Counted from the stretch's first letter, positions 27,674 through 38,319 are shown. The stretch is DNA of 64,000 nt from Trinickia acidisoli (GCF_017315725.1 NZ_JAFLRG010000001.1:1364001-1428000); one strand, 5' to 3'. Program-made: numbers and translations. The notes: a model not told the origin generated them from the letters alone.

Positions 27674-29818
27674 ATGACTACTGTCACTCAACCGCCTGTC
27701 CATCGTCCCGACAATCTCGGGCAGGCCCGTACCGCCGTGCGCTCGATGTTCGACCCCGCGCTCGTGAAGCCCGCGATCGTCGATGCATTCAAGAAGCTCG
27801 CGCCGCGCACGCAGTTGCGCAACCCGGTGATGTTCTGCGTCTACGTCGGCAGTATTTTGACGACGATCCTCTGGGGCGCGGCACTCGCGGGCCAGGCCGA
27901 GGCGCCGGCGGGCTTCATTCTGGCCGTCACGCTGTGGCTCTGGTTCACGGTGTTGTTCGCGAATTTCGCCGAAGCGCTCGCCGAAGGGCGTTCGAAGGCT
28001 CAAGCGGCATCGCTTAGGAGTGCTAAGCACAACGTGATGGCCAAGAAGCTGAACGCGCCCCATCCGAAAGCCCCGGTCATCATCGTCACGTCCACCGATC
28101 TGCGCAAGGGCGATGTCGTGCTGATCGAAGCGGGCGACACGATTCCCGCCGACGGCGAGGTCATCGAAGGCGTTGCCTCCGTCGACGAATCGGCGATCAC
28201 AGGCGAATCGGCTCCCGTGATTCGCGAATCGGGCGGCGATTTTTCGTCCGTGACGGGCGGCACGCGCGTGCTGTCCGATTGGATCGTCGTGCGCGTGAGC
28301 GTGAACCCGGGCGAAGCCTTTCTCGATCGCATGATTGCGATGGTGGAGGGGGCCAAGCGCCAGAAGACGCCGAACGAAATCGCGCTGACGATTCTGCTCG
28401 TCGCACTGACGCTCGTGCTGCTGTTCGCGACGGCAACGCTGCTGCCGTTCTCGATCTTCTCCGTGGCTGCCGTCAAGGCGGGCCACGTGGTGACGATCAC
28501 GGCGCTCGTCGCGCTGCTCGTCTGCTTGATTCCGACGACGATCGGCGGCCTCTTGTCCGCGATCGGCGTAGCCGGCATGAGCCGAATGATGCAGGCGAAC
28601 GTCATCGCCACGTCGGGCCGCGCGGTCGAAGCAGCCGGCGACGTCGACGTCCTGCTGCTCGACAAGACGGGTACGATCACGCTCGGCAACCGGCAAGCGT
28701 CGTCGTTCGTTTCCGCGCCCGGGGTGCCGGAAGAGGTGCTGGCCGATGCGGCGCAGTTGTCGTCGCTGGCGGACGAAACGCCGGAAGGGCGCAGCATCGT
28801 CGTGCTAGCGAAGCAGCGCTTCAATATTCGCGAGCGCGATATGCACGCGTTGCACGCCACCTTCCTCGGCTTTACCGCGCAAACGCGCATGAGCGGCGTC
28901 GATTTGCCGAATCGCGAAATTCGCAAGGGTGCCGCCGATGCCGTCAAAAAGTACGTCGAGGAAAACGGCGGCCGTTATCCGGCTGAGGTGCAGAAGGCTG
29001 TCGACGACGTTGCGCGGCGCGGCAGCACGCCGCTCGTCGTGGCGGAAAAGGCCGGCGGGCACGGCGAATCGGGGCAGGCCCGTGTGCTTGGTGTGATCGA
29101 GCTGAAGGACATCGTCAAGGGCGGCATCAAGGAGCGTTTTGCCGAGTTGCGCAAGATGGGCATCAAGACGGTGATGATCACGGGCGACAACCGCTTGACG
29201 GCTGCCGCGATCGCGGCGGAAGCGGGTGTCGACGATTTTCTTGCCGAAGCCACGCCGGAAGCGAAGTTGAAGATGATCCGCTCGCATCAGGCGGAAGGGC
29301 GCCTCGTCGCGATGACGGGCGACGGCACCAACGACGCGCCGGCGCTCGCGCAAGCCGACGTGGCCGTCGCGATGAACACGGGCACGCAGGCGGCGAAGGA
29401 AGCCGGCAACATGGTCGACCTCGATTCGAATCCGACCAAGCTGATCGAGATCGTCGAGATCGGCAAGCAGATGCTGATGACGCGCGGTTCGCTGACGACG
29501 TTCTCGATCGCCAACGACGTGGCCAAGTACTTCGCCATCATCCCCGCGGCGTTTGCGACGACGTATCCGCAACTGCGGGTGCTCGACATCATGCACTTGA
29601 CCTCGCCCGCGTCGGCGATCCTCTCGGCCGTGATCTTCAACGCGTTGATCATCGTGTTCCTGATTCCGCTCGCGCTAAAGGGCGTGAAGTACCGCGCGCT
29701 CGGCGCCGCATCGCTGCTGCGCCGCAATCTGCTGATGTTTGGGCTCGGCGGCATCTTGCTGCCGTTCCCGTTCATCAAGCTGATCGACATGCTGATCACG
29801 GCGATGGGCTGGGCTTGA
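27674..29818 (+). CDS. kdpB: Potassium-transporting P-type ATPase subunit KdpB
   Basis: A 714-residue P1-type ATPase that powers K+ uptake. It has TGES in the actuator domain ([12 protein letters not shown]) and the phosphorylation site DKTGTI, with Asp330. The hinge motif is [18 protein letters not shown]. Serine in the N-terminal TGES region and several membrane helices are as expected. It begins 13 bases after kdpA. An odd patch at 28012-28028 (CTT AGG AGT GCT AAG, residues LRSAK) uses rare codons and contains a copy of the TTAGGANTNCKRA element. Confidence 0.98.
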   Translation: MTTVTQPPVHRPDNLGQARTAVRSMFDPALVKPAIVDAFKKLAPRTQLRNPVMFCVYVGSILTTILWGAALAGQAEAPAGFILAVTLWLWFTVLFANFAEALAEGRSKAQAASLRSAKHNVMAKKLNAPHPKAPVIIVTSTDLRKGDVVLIEAGDTIPADGEVIEGVASVDESAITGESAPVIRESGGDFSSVTGGTRVLSDWIVVRVSVNPGEAFLDRMIAMVEGAKRQKTPNEIALTILLVALTLVLLFATATLLPFSIFSVAAVKAGHVVTITALVALLVCLIPTTIGGLLSAIGVAGMSRMMQANVIATSGRAVEAAGDVDVLLLDKTGTITLGNRQASSFVSAPGVPEEVLADAAQLSSLADETPEGRSIVVLAKQRFNIRERDMHALHATFLGFTAQTRMSGVDLPNREIRKGAADAVKKYVEENGGRYPAEVQKAVDDVARRGSTPLVVAEKAGGHGESGQARVLGVIELKDIVKGGIKERFAELRKMGIKTVMITGDNRLTAAAIAAEAGVDDFLAEATPEAKLKMIRSHQAEGRLVAMTGDGTNDAPALAQADVAVAMNTGTQAAKEAGNMVDLDSNPTKLIEIVEIGKQMLMTRGSLTTFSIANDVAKYFAIIPAAFATTYPQLRVLDIMHLTSPASAILSAVIFNALIIVFLIPLALKGVKYRALGAASLLRRNLLMFGLGGILLPFPFIKLIDMLITAMGWA

Positions 29819-29867
29819 TGCGTGCCGGTCGCTCTCTTAGAACACCATTTGTTTGTATCGAACGATC

Positions 29868-30449
29868 ATGAAAAATCTGCTGAGACCCATGCTGGTGTTG
29901 TTTGCCGCAATGACGGTGATCACGGGCGTCGTCTATCCGGTCGTCGTCACGGCGATCGGGCAGGCCGTCTTTCCGCATCAGGCGAACGGCAGCCTCATTG
30001 AAAAAGACGGCAAGGCGGTCGGCTCGACGCTGATCGGCCAACAATTCGACGCGCCTGGGTACTTCTGGGGGCGTTTGTCGGCCACCGCGCCGAATCCCTA
30101 TAACGCGCAGAGCTCGGGTGGCTCGAATCTGGGGCCGACGAATCCGGCGCTTGCCGATGAGGTCAAGGGCCGTTTGAGCGCGCTGCACGAAGCCGATCCG
30201 GCGAACACGCGGCCCGTGCCCGTCGATCTCGTGACGTCCTCGGGCAGCGGCCTCGATCCCGATATTTCACCGGCTGCCGCTGCCTACCAGGCGGCGCGCG
30301 TGGCGAAGGCGCGAGGCTTGGCGAACGAGCAGGTGGATGCGCTGATCGAGCAGCATACGGCGGGGCGGCAATTGGGCGTGCTCGGTGAGCCGCGCGTGAA
30401 CGTGCTCGCGCTCAATCTCGCGCTCGATCAATTGAAACCGCTACACTGA
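29868..30449 (+). CDS. kdpC: Potassium-transporting ATPase subunit KdpC
   Basis: A 193-residue subunit with one N-terminal membrane helix ([20 protein letters not shown]) and a periplasmic domain. It has the conserved [15 protein letters not shown] and [12 protein letters not shown] segments. It raises the K+ affinity of the complex. ATG 29868 is chosen because it starts directly before the helix. kdpD follows after 79 bases. Confidence 0.97.
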   Translation: MKNLLRPMLVLFAAMTVITGVVYPVVVTAIGQAVFPHQANGSLIEKDGKAVGSTLIGQQFDAPGYFWGRLSATAPNPYNAQSSGGSNLGPTNPALADEVKGRLSALHEADPANTRPVPVDLVTSSGSGLDPDISPAAAAYQAARVAKARGLANEQVDALIEQHTAGRQLGVLGEPRVNVLALNLALDQLKPLH

Positions 30450-30528
30450 AGAGTGTTGTGATAGGTCCGTGCGAGCGCAACGCTTGCCCATGGTGACGCA
30501 AGACATTCGGTCATGGTGAAGATGCTTT

Positions 30529-33381
30529 ATGGAACGACCTGATCCCGACGCGCTGCTCGATAAGATCCAGCGCGAGGAAGAAAAGCGCCACCGCGGCCGG
30601 CTGAAGGTGTTTTTCGGTGCGTCGGCCGGCGTCGGCAAGACGTTCGCGATGCTGCAGGCGGCGCGGCGCAGGCGCGATGAGGGCGTCGGCGTCGTCATCG
30701 GTCTGGTCGAGACGCACGGCCGCAAGGAAACGCTCGCATTGCTGGACGGGCTCGAAACGATCCCGCCGGCGCGTGTCGAGTATCGCGGCCGGCAACTCGC
30801 GGAGTTCGATCTCGACGCGGCGCTCGCACGCAAGCCCGAGTTGATTCTCGTCGACGAACTGGCGCATTCGAACGTGCAGGGGTCGCGCCATCTGAAGCGA
30901 TGGCAGGACGTGCATGAACTGCTCGATGCGGGGATCGACGTCTATACCACCGTCAACGTTCAGCACCTCGAGAGTTTGAACGACGTCGTTGGGCAAATCA
31001 CGGGCATTCGCGTCTGGGAGACCGTGCCCGATCGCGTTTTCGATTTGGCCGATGAAGTGACGCTGGTCGACTTGCCGGCCGAGGAGTTGCTCGATCGGTT
31101 GCGCGAAGGGAAGGTCTATCTGCCGCATCAAGCGGAAAACGCGGTCCGCAACTTCTTTCGCAAGGGCAACCTCATCGCGCTGCGCGAACTCGCGCTGCGG
31201 CGCACGGCCGATCGCGTCGATGCGCAAATGCGCGAGTATCGCGCCGATCAATCGATCGAGCGTATCTGGCAGGCGCGCGAGCGGATCATCGTTTGCGTGG
31301 GGGCGGGGCCCGAGAGCACGACGCTCGTGCGCGCGGCCGCACGCCTTGCATCGAGCCTCAAAGCCGATTGGCTTGCCGTCTATGTCGAAACGCCGAAGCT
31401 GCAGCGGCTGCCCGATGCGATTCGCAGGCGCACGCTCGATGCGTTGAAGCTCGCGTCCGAACTCGGCGCCGAAACGGTGACGCTGCAGGGGCCGGACGCC
31501 ACGCAAACGCTGATCGCCTACGCGCGCATGCGCAATGTCTCGAAGCTCGTCGTGGGCGCGGCGCCGGCGTCGGGATGGCGCGGCTGGCTGCGGCGCTCGA
31601 CGGGCGAGCGGCTGATTCGCGCGGCGCGCGATATCGACGTCACGCTCGTCAATTCGGGCACCGTGCGCGAGACGGCCGAGCGCGGCGAAGCCGTGGCGCG
31701 CTTTGCCGGCACCGGCGCGGGGGCAGGGCGATCGTCGTTTGTTTCGTACTCCTATGCATTCGGTATTTGCGCGGCGATCACCGTCGCCGAAAGCTTCTTC
31801 GTCGATCACATCTCGCTCGCAAATCTCGTGATGGTCTATCTGCTCGGCACGATTTTCACGGCGGCGCGGTTGGGGCGCGGCCCTGGCGTGATGTTCTCGT
31901 TCCTCGGCGTGGCAGCGTTCGATTTTTTCTTCGTGCCGCCGCGCATGTCCTTTACGGTGTCGGACACGCAGTATTTGCTGACGTTTGCCGTGATGCTGTT
32001 GACGTCGTTGACAATCAGCCACTTGACCGCAAGCTTGCGCCGTCAGGCCCGCATTGCGACGTTGGGCGAACGACGAACCGGTGCGATGTTCGCCATGGCG
32101 CGTGAGTTGGGCGCCGCGTTGGCGACGGCCCAGATCATCGAAATCGGCACGCGTCACGTTGCCGAAGTGTTTCAAGCGCGCGTGGCGATTCTCTTGCCCG
32201 ATAGCACCGAGAAGGTGAGGCAGAAGATCGAGAACCCCGACGAGGCGATGACGCTCGACGTATCGAGCCTCGATTTGGATATCGCGCAGTGGGTCTACGA
32301 TCAGCAAAAGAGCGCAGGTCAAGGCACCGATACGCTGCCCGCGACACCCGCGCTGTATCTGCCGCTGAAGGCGCCGATGCGCACGCGCGGCGTGATCGCG
32401 ATCGTGTCGCCGCGGATGGAAGAGCTCGAGATCCCGGAGCAGCGCCGCATGATCGATACGTTCGCGGCGCAGATCGCGCTTGCGCTGGAGCGCGTGCACT
32501 ACGTCGAGATCGCGCAAGATGCGCTCGTCAGCATGGAGTCGGAGCGGCTGCGCAATTCGTTGTTGTCGGCGATCTCGCACGACTTGCGCACGCCCTTGAC
32601 GTCGATCGTCGGATTCGCGTCGATGCTCGCGGAGGCGCCGGGCGGCGGGCCGATGGGCGAGCGCGAGCAGGAACTGGCCGAGGCGATTCACGACGAGGCG
32701 CTGCGTATGACCGGGCTCGTGACGAACTTGCTCGACATGGCGCGGCTGCAAGAAGGGAGCATGCGGCTCAATCGACAGTGGTCGTCGATCGAAGAGGTGG
32801 TCGGCTCGGCGTTGTCGGCGTGCCGACGCATGCTGGCGGGGCGTGCGATCGAAGCGCGCGTACCGGCCGAGCTACCGCTCGTGCAACTCGATGCCGTGCT
32901 GGTCGAACGGCTCTTTGCGAATTTGCTCGAGAACGCCTCGAAATACACGCCCACCGGTTCGCTGATCGCGATTGCGGCGTCGACGCGCCAAACCGATTCG
33001 GAGCGCTATGTCAAAGTCGAAGTGCAAGACTGTGGGCCAGGCTTGCCGGCCGGCATGGAATCGCGCTTGTTCGAGAAATTTACGCGTGGCGAGAAAGAAT
33101 CGGCCAAGCCCGGCATCGGTCTGGGCCTGGCGATTTGCAGGGCGATCGTCGAAGCGCACGGCGGTCAAATCGGCGCTGACAATCGTCGCGATGCCGAGGG
33201 CGCCGTGATCGGCGCGACGTTCTGGTTCACGCTGCCGGCCAACGAAACGCCGACGATCGAGGCCGAGCTGATCGAGGACGTCGAGCCTCATGACGGGACG
33301 CACGGCGAGCGGAGTGCGGAGCCGATCGCACCGGAGGTCGACTTGCCGCCCGTACCACCGGCATCCACGCTGAAATCTTAG
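30529..33381 (+). CDS. kdpD: Sensor histidine kinase KdpD
   Basis: A 950-residue hybrid sensor for K+ and ionic stress. The N-terminal KdpD domain has a Walker A (GASAGVGKT, near residue 30) and DELAHSN. A universal-stress-protein-like domain follows (about 250-370), then four close membrane helices (about 405-505) and a GAF-like domain. The HisKA domain carries His684 in SAISHDLRTPLTS, and the HATPase has GLGLAICRAIVEAHGG. It phosphorylates KdpE, whose ATG starts 2 bases after the kdpD stop codon. The C-terminal tail after about 905 is acidic and proline-rich. Confidence 0.97.
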   Translation: MERPDPDALLDKIQREEEKRHRGRLKVFFGASAGVGKTFAMLQAARRRRDEGVGVVIGLVETHGRKETLALLDGLETIPPARVEYRGRQLAEFDLDAALARKPELILVDELAHSNVQGSRHLKRWQDVHELLDAGIDVYTTVNVQHLESLNDVVGQITGIRVWETVPDRVFDLADEVTLVDLPAEELLDRLREGKVYLPHQAENAVRNFFRKGNLIALRELALRRTADRVDAQMREYRADQSIERIWQARERIIVCVGAGPESTTLVRAAARLASSLKADWLAVYVETPKLQRLPDAIRRRTLDALKLASELGAETVTLQGPDATQTLIAYARMRNVSKLVVGAAPASGWRGWLRRSTGERLIRAARDIDVTLVNSGTVRETAERGEAVARFAGTGAGAGRSSFVSYSYAFGICAAITVAESFFVDHISLANLVMVYLLGTIFTAARLGRGPGVMFSFLGVAAFDFFFVPPRMSFTVSDTQYLLTFAVMLLTSLTISHLTASLRRQARIATLGERRTGAMFAMARELGAALATAQIIEIGTRHVAEVFQARVAILLPDSTEKVRQKIENPDEAMTLDVSSLDLDIAQWVYDQQKSAGQGTDTLPATPALYLPLKAPMRTRGVIAIVSPRMEELEIPEQRRMIDTFAAQIALALERVHYVEIAQDALVSMESERLRNSLLSAISHDLRTPLTSIVGFASMLAEAPGGGPMGEREQELAEAIHDEALRMTGLVTNLLDMARLQEGSMRLNRQWSSIEEVVGSALSACRRMLAGRAIEARVPAELPLVQLDAVLVERLFANLLENASKYTPTGSLIAIAASTRQTDSERYVKVEVQDCGPGLPAGMESRLFEKFTRGEKESAKPGIGLGLAICRAIVEAHGGQIGADNRRDAEGAVIGATFWFTLPANETPTIEAELIEDVEPHDGTHGERSAEPIAPEVDLPPVPPASTLKS

Positions 33382-33383
33382 CC

Positions 33384-34082
33384 ATGTCGGAATCCACGAT
33401 TACCGTCGTCTTGATCGAGGACGACAAAGCCATCCGCCGTTTCGTCCAGGCGTCGCTCGAATCCGAGGGCATCCGTGTGCTCGAAGCCGAGCTGGGCCGC
33501 AGGGGCATTTCGCTTGCGGCCAGTGCGCGGCCCGATCTCGTCATCGTCGATTTGGGCTTGCCCGATATCGACGGTGCCGACGTTATTCGCCAACTGCGCG
33601 ATTGGTCGTCGGTTCCTGTCATCGTGTTGTCCGCGCGCACGCGCGAAGAGGAGAAGGTGGCCGCGCTCGACGCGGGCGCGGACGATTACTTGACCAAGCC
33701 GTTCGGCGCCCCGGAACTGCTCGCGCGTATTCGCGCGCAATTGCGCAGACGCAATCGCGGGACATCGGATCAGGAATCGAAGCTGCGCTTCGGCACGATC
33801 GAGGTCGACTTTGAAATGCGAACGGTGCAGCGCGCTGGACAGGCCGTTCATCTGACGCCGATCGAATACCGATTGCTCGTTTCGCTCGCGCGTCATGCGG
33901 GCCGCGTGCTGACGCATCGTCAATTGCTGCAGGAAGTGTGGGGGCCGTCGCGCGTGGACAGCTCGCATTACCTGCGCATCTACATGGGTCATTTACGTCA
34001 GAAGCTCGAACGCGATCCGGCCCAGCCCGAACACATCGTGACGGAGACGGGGGTAGGCTATCGGCTCGTCGGCGTGCTCTGA
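33384..34082 (+). CDS. kdpE: Response regulator KdpE
   Basis: A 232-residue OmpR-type regulator. The receiver domain carries phospho-acceptor Asp56 (IVDLGLPDIDG) and the conserved Lys in DDYLTKPFG. A C-terminal winged helix follows (LTPIEYRLLVSLARHAGRVLTHRQLL). It should activate kdpFABC, possibly through the direct repeats at 25553-25605. The last 25 bases overlap a convergent small ORF. Confidence 0.97.
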   Translation: MSESTITVVLIEDDKAIRRFVQASLESEGIRVLEAELGRRGISLAASARPDLVIVDLGLPDIDGADVIRQLRDWSSVPVIVLSARTREEEKVAALDAGADDYLTKPFGAPELLARIRAQLRRRNRGTSDQESKLRFGTIEVDFEMRTVQRAGQAVHLTPIEYRLLVSLARHAGRVLTHRQLLQEVWGPSRVDSSHYLRIYMGHLRQKLERDPAQPEHIVTETGVGYRLVGVL

Positions 34083-34351
34083 GGCTCGATCTCGTAGCCT
34101 TCGGCCGCTTGGCGCTCGCGACGTTCTTCGTTCGCGCGCCTAGCCCTTAGCCGCTGCCGGGACAGGACGGCGATCACCTCGCTCGTGCTGGCTCCGGCCG
34201 GCACCTCGTTGCGGATGACGTTCTGCACCATCGGCAACCCAGAGCGATGCCGGCGCAGTGCCTTGGCGATCGCTGTCCGGCACTCCTGCCCATGGCATTC
34301 CCATTCGTCACGGATTTTTCCGCAATAACGGCACTTGTCCATGCCGGCCAT
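34058..34351 (-). CDS. Small zinc-ribbon-like hypothetical protein
   Basis: A possible 97-residue protein that converges with kdpE and overlaps its 3' end by 25 bases. The N-terminus has two cysteine pairs in CRYCGKIRDEWECHGQEC, a zinc-ribbon-like arrangement. The rest is basic and helical (RLRARRANEERRERQAAEGY). Codon third positions are mostly G or C like neighbouring genes, which favours a real gene, but there is no family I can name. ATG 34342 (MDKCRYCG) is an alternative start. Confidence 0.5.
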   Translation of the reverse strand: MAGMDKCRYCGKIRDEWECHGQECRTAIAKALRRHRSGLPMVQNVIRNEVPAGASTSEVIAVLSRQRLRARRANEERRERQAAEGYEIEPQSTPTSR

Positions 34352-34371
34352 TCTACCGGCAATCGTCGGAA

Positions 34372-34403
34372 CGCTCAGGGAGCCGGAACGGGCCCCCTGA
34401 GCG
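34372..34403. terminator. Hairpin downstream of allA
   Basis: CGCTCAGGG (34372-34380) pairs with CCCTGAGCG (34395-34403), a perfect 9-bp stem with a 14-base loop, ten bases past the allA stop on the minus strand. There is no T tract, so it may be a rho-assisted or 3'-stabilising hairpin rather than a classical terminator. Confidence 0.5.
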
Positions 34404-34413
34404 CTCCGATGCC

Positions 34414-34923
34414 TTATGTCACGGCGAGTTCGTCGAGGAGCAGGGCGTAAGGCTGATCGAGTTCGATTTCGTCGCAGTTCGGCTGGCCGCCGCCGCGATC
34501 GACGACGAGGAAATCGGCGACTGCGTCGAGCGCGATCAGCGGATGATGCCAGACGCCGCGCGCGTAGTTCACGCCGACGCGCCCACTGACCGAAAAAGCG
34601 CGCATCCGCTGCGCGTCGAATGGTCCTGGCGGCGCGACGACGACGAGGTAGCGGACTTCACCCAACGGAATGAACGCCTGGCTGCCGAGCGGGTGGCGCT
34701 CCATCATCGCGACCTCGAAAGGCAGTGCTCGCGGTTGTCCGCGGAAAACGTTGATGAGCGCTCGTCCGCCGGCTTCGCTGACGTCGATCGTCGCCAGATC
34801 GTGGAAGCGCTCGGTCGTACCGCCGTTGATGGAGAAATGGCGTGCGCCGTCGAGCGCGATGACGTCGCCGAACGGCGCGAACGCATCGCGCGTGAGAGGC
34901 TCGATAGAGAGCGTACGGCTCAT
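34414..34923 (-). CDS. allA: Ureidoglycolate lyase
   Basis: A 169-residue cupin-like enzyme that splits ureidoglycolate to glyoxylate and urea, the step after allantoicase. Family-typical segments are [42 protein letters not shown] and [13 protein letters not shown]. It begins 30 bases after alc in the same direction, so the two enzymes form one catabolic unit. Expression is probably controlled by the divergent FCD-type GntR regulator at 37615. Confidence 0.95.
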   Translation of the reverse strand: MSRTLSIEPLTRDAFAPFGDVIALDGARHFSINGGTTERFHDLATIDVSEAGGRALINVFRGQPRALPFEVAMMERHPLGSQAFIPLGEVRYLVVVAPPGPFDAQRMRAFSVSGRVGVNYARGVWHHPLIALDAVADFLVVDRGGGQPNCDEIELDQPYALLLDELAVT

Positions 34924-34953
34924 GATCTCGTCCTTATTCGTCCTTGTGCGTTC

Positions 34954-35970
34954 TTATGCCGGCTCGCCCCAGAGGCGAAGCCGCGATACGCCGCCGTCGG
35001 GAAAGAGGTTGAATCGCACATGCGAGACCGCGCCGATGGCGGCAATCTCGCGCTCGTAAAAGTGCTGGTTATCCATCTGCAACGATTGCTCGGGAAGCAG
35101 AACGGGCCAGAACATCGCTTGCGTGACGAGCGATTCGTCGGTGCCACCGGTGACGTAAGCCGCTTGCAGCGAGCAGCGATCGGGATAATTGCCTTTGAAG
35201 AACGCGGTATCGACTTCGATCTTGCGGATCACGCCCGGCCGAGCCAGTGCGATGATCGCCCAGTCGTTGCCCGGCTCGCGCCGCCGGCGCGTTTCCCATC
35301 CGTCGCCCATGTTGACGCCGCGGCCCGGCATGAGCAGGTTGGCCGCCAGCCCGAAATGCTGATTGTTCGCGCAAACGACGTGCGCGCCGTTGACGGCCGC
35401 TGCCAGATCGACGAGCGTGCCTTCAGCCGATGAGGCGAGCGCATCTTCCAGCGCGGGCCGGCCGTAGATGCGCAAGCGGGCCACGCCGCCGTCGGGAAAT
35501 AGCGTGATGCGAATGTGCGTGAATGTATCGGGGCGAGATACGCCGAGGTAATGATGTTGGTTGCCTTGCAGCGCCGTGGGCGGGACGAGCATGTGCCATT
35601 TCGCGTCGTCGGGCGGCAGATCGCTCGTGCTCGCGCAGGCTTCGATCGATGCGGCCGGCGGGAAATTGCCCGTGAAGTGGCTGGTGTCGATGTCGACGCC
35701 TTCGATCGTGCCGCGGCGAGCCAGTTTGACGACGCACCAGTCCTGGCCCGTCGTACGCTTGCGGCGGGTCTCCCAGCCGTCCATCCATTTGCCGTGATCG
35801 TCGTACTTACCGGGGATGAAGACGGCGGGTTGGGGGGCGAGCATGCGTTCTTTCGGTGCGAAGAACTCGTCGCTGGCAACGAGCGCTTTCGCGCCGAGGC
35901 GTGGATCGGCCAGATTCAGGCAGCGGCGCGTGAAATCGGGGGCGTTCGGGTCGAGCGTTGGAATGGCCAT
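34954..35970 (-). CDS. alc: Allantoicase
   Basis: Hydrolyses allantoate to ureidoglycolate and urea. The 338-residue protein contains two homologous halves, each with a [16 protein letters not shown] segment, a FFKGNYP/HFTGNFP segment and a [40 protein letters not shown] ending. This is the known internal duplication of the family. ATG 35970 is chosen ([13 protein letters not shown]). dctA lies upstream with a 104-base gap, so dctA-alc-allA could be one transcript. Confidence 0.97.
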   Translation of the reverse strand: MAIPTLDPNAPDFTRRCLNLADPRLGAKALVASDEFFAPKERMLAPQPAVFIPGKYDDHGKWMDGWETRRKRTTGQDWCVVKLARRGTIEGVDIDTSHFTGNFPPAASIEACASTSDLPPDDAKWHMLVPPTALQGNQHHYLGVSRPDTFTHIRITLFPDGGVARLRIYGRPALEDALASSAEGTLVDLAAAVNGAHVVCANNQHFGLAANLLMPGRGVNMGDGWETRRRREPGNDWAIIALARPGVIRKIEVDTAFFKGNYPDRCSLQAAYVTGGTDESLVTQAMFWPVLLPEQSLQMDNQHFYEREIAAIGAVSHVRFNLFPDGGVSRLRLWGEPA

Positions 35971-36074
35971 GATGAATCGATTAGTAGTCCAAAGTTTCGT
36001 TACGCGAAGCGGCGGGGCAACGCTTCGATCGCAGCAGGGCGGCGGGGTCGCAGGTGTTTGTCGGTGGGGGCGCG

Positions 36075-37412
36075 TCAAATCGCGGCGGCACCTTGCGCGG
36101 GCCTATCGAATTCCGGCATGGCCGCCTCTTCCACGAAGAGCAGGGCGGGGTCTTGGTTCAGCACACGGCGAGCGCGCGCACGATCGATGTCGTGTTCCCA
36201 GGCTGCGACGACGACCGTTGCCACGCAGTTGCCGATCAGATTCGTGATGGCGCGAGCGATGCCGACGAACCAATCGACGGGAAGAATCAGCACGAGGCCG
36301 AGCACGGGAATCGCCGGAATCGCCGACAGCGTGGCTGCCAGAATCACGATCGCCGAGCCAGGGATGCCATGCGCACCCTTCGACGTGATGAGCGAGACCA
36401 AAACGACGACGATCAAATCGTGCAGCGACAGCGGCGTGTTGGTTGCCTGCGCGATGAACAACACGGCCAGCGTCAGGTAGATGGAGAAGCCGTCGAGGTT
36501 GAACGAGTAGCCGGTGGGAATGACGAGGCCGACCGTCGAATCCTTGATGCCCATCCATTCGAGCTTGCGCATGACTTGGGGCAGCACGGCGTCCGACGAG
36601 GCCGTGCCGAGCACGATCACGAGTTCCTCGCGCAGATAGCGCACGAGCTTGAAGACGTTGAAGCCCGCGAGCCGCATGACGATCCCGAGCACGAGCACGA
36701 CGAACAGCGCGCAGCTCGCGTAGAAAACGAGCACGAGCAGGCCCAGTTGTTCCAACGAGGCGACGCCGTAGGTGCCTGTCGTAAACGCGATGGCGCCGAG
36801 TACGCCGAGCGGCGCGAGCTTGATGATGAAGCCCATGATGCGGAAGAACACTTGAGCGAGTTCGTCGATCAGCGTGCTGACGCGTTTGGCCTTATCGCCG
36901 AGCAGCGACAGCGCCGAACCGAACAGCACGGCGAATACGAGCACTTGCAGGATGTCGCCTCTCGCGAACGCATCGAAGGCCGTGGTGGGGATGATCTTCA
37001 GCAGGAACCCCGCGACGTCCTTGAGGCTCTTGGCGTGCTCGGTATAGGTCGTCAGCGCTTGAGCGTCGAGCGAGTGAACGTCGACGTTCATGCCGGCGCC
37101 CGGCTTGAGCACGAGCGCGAGCACGGCGCCGATCATGAGCGCGATCGACGTCATGACTTCGAAGTAGACGATGGCCTTGCCGCCCACGCGGCCGACTTTC
37201 TTCAAGTTGCCGGCACCGGCGATTCCGCTCACGACTACGCAGAAGACGATCGGTCCGATGATCATCGTGATCAATTTGAGGAAGCCGTCTCCGAACGGCC
37301 GCAGCGATTGCGCGAAGTGCGGGAATATTGCACCGATCGCGATGCCGGCCACGAGCGCGATCATGACGCGGCCGAACAGCGAATTGATGAATCTGAGCAC
37401 GGCTTTCTCCAA
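36075..37412 (-). CDS. dctA: C4-dicarboxylate/H+ (Na+) symporter DctA
   Basis: A 445-residue DAACS-family inner-membrane carrier for succinate, fumarate and malate. Hallmarks are [29 protein letters not shown] near the N-terminus, [28 protein letters not shown] and the Ser/Gly-rich [15 protein letters not shown]. It has eight membrane helices and a C-terminal cytoplasmic tail. No dctBD two-component genes are nearby. Instead it is divergent from a GntR regulator, with operator-like TGGTnnnACC sequences just upstream, and heads the ureide genes. Uptake of a carboxylate related to ureide metabolism is possible but not shown. Confidence 0.96.
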   Translation of the reverse strand: MEKAVLRFINSLFGRVMIALVAGIAIGAIFPHFAQSLRPFGDGFLKLITMIIGPIVFCVVVSGIAGAGNLKKVGRVGGKAIVYFEVMTSIALMIGAVLALVLKPGAGMNVDVHSLDAQALTTYTEHAKSLKDVAGFLLKIIPTTAFDAFARGDILQVLVFAVLFGSALSLLGDKAKRVSTLIDELAQVFFRIMGFIIKLAPLGVLGAIAFTTGTYGVASLEQLGLLVLVFYASCALFVVLVLGIVMRLAGFNVFKLVRYLREELVIVLGTASSDAVLPQVMRKLEWMGIKDSTVGLVIPTGYSFNLDGFSIYLTLAVLFIAQATNTPLSLHDLIVVVLVSLITSKGAHGIPGSAIVILAATLSAIPAIPVLGLVLILPVDWFVGIARAITNLIGNCVATVVVAAWEHDIDRARARRVLNQDPALLFVEEAAMPEFDRPAQGAAAI

Positions 37413-37436
37413 GGGTGATGGCGGGCGGTGAATCGT

Positions 37437-37458
37437 CTGGTCTAACTGGTAAGACCGG
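37437..37458. promoter_or_regulatory. GntR (FCD)-type operator upstream of dctA
   Basis: CTGGTAAGACCGG at 37446-37458 fits the TGGTnnnACC(A) operator of FadR/FCD-type GntR regulators, apart from the last base of the core. A second half-like TGGTCTAAC lies adjacent (37438-37446). The site is 25-46 bases before the dctA start, as expected for repression. Confidence 0.6.
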
Positions 37459-37585
37459 ATGACTTATGGCGAAGATTAGAAAACCGATATAGTCTCGTCA
37501 AGCGTGGCGATGCTAGTGGTATACCCCTCGATTCGGGGGGGATGACGGCCTGGCGCGGGGGGCGGGTCGGGGGAGCGCTACAATG

Positions 37586-37598
37586 CTGGTCCGACCAG
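37586..37598. promoter_or_regulatory. Perfect operator palindrome at the gntR promoter
   Basis: CTGGTC-C-GACCAG is a perfect 6-1-6 palindrome containing TGGTCCGACCA. It lies one base after a -10-like TACAAT (37579-37584) and 16 bases before the regulator start, so binding would block its own transcription. Confidence 0.7.
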
Positions 37599-37614
37599 GC
37601 GATTTTTTTGCACG

Positions 37615-38319
37615 ATGAGAAGCAATACGCAGACGGTGACGGAAGTCGCGACCGAGACGATCCGCGAGCGCATCGAGCGCGGCGAGTACCCGGTGGGCAG
37701 CGCGCTGCCCGCGCAGCGGCAACTCTCGGAGGAACTGGACATCAGCCGCGCGGCATTGCGCGAGGCGTTGTCGACGCTCGAAGCGCTTGGCATGTTGACG
37801 ATCCGCGCGGGTAAGGGCGTGTACGTGCAAAGCGAGCGCGCGGAGGGCGGGCCGGCGTGGCGCTTTGCGGAGCAGTCGTCGCTGCCCGATACCTACCAGG
37901 TTCGCTATGCGCTCGAAGGGTTCGCCGCGCGCATGGCCGCGCTGGCGATGACCGCCGAGGTGATCGAATCGCTCGAAGAGAACATGGCGCAACTGCACGA
38001 GGCGTTGACGGAGGGCGATCTCGAGACGGCGGCGCGCCTCGATTTCGCGTTTCACATGCGCATCGTCGCCGTGGCCGGCAACGGTGCCATCGAAGCGATT
38101 TTGCGCAGCAGCAGCGAAATCATGAAAGAGAGCCAGCGCTTGCCGTTCTATCGGCGGGAACTGCTGCAATCCACGTATCGCGAACATCGCGCGATCCTCG
38201 ATGCCTTGAAGGCGCGCGATTGCGAAGCAGCGGGGCGCAGCATCGAAGCACACATCACGGCCGCGGCGCAGCGTGCCGGCGTGCACTTTCCAGCGCCACC
38301 GCGCGCAAACGCACGCTGA
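37615..38319 (+). CDS. FCD-type GntR transcriptional regulator
   Basis: A 234-residue regulator. It has an N-terminal GntR winged HTH (IRERIERGEYPVGSALPAQRQLSEEL, about 15-70) and a C-terminal FCD ligand-binding domain (RYALEGFAARMAALAM, then DFAFHMRIVAVAGNGAIEAIL and YREHRAILDAL). The metal- or ligand-binding histidines are in FHMRI and REHRAI. It is divergent from dctA-alc-allA, and matching operators lie in both promoters. I infer autoregulation and control of ureide/dicarboxylate genes, in the manner of PdhR- and LldR-type repressors. The ligand is unknown, perhaps a ureide intermediate or glyoxylate. Confidence 0.93.
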   Translation: MRSNTQTVTEVATETIRERIERGEYPVGSALPAQRQLSEELDISRAALREALSTLEALGMLTIRAGKGVYVQSERAEGGPAWRFAEQSSLPDTYQVRYALEGFAARMAALAMTAEVIESLEENMAQLHEALTEGDLETAARLDFAFHMRIVAVAGNGAIEAILRSSSEIMKESQRLPFYRRELLQSTYREHRAILDALKARDCEAAGRSIEAHITAAAQRAGVHFPAPPRANAR

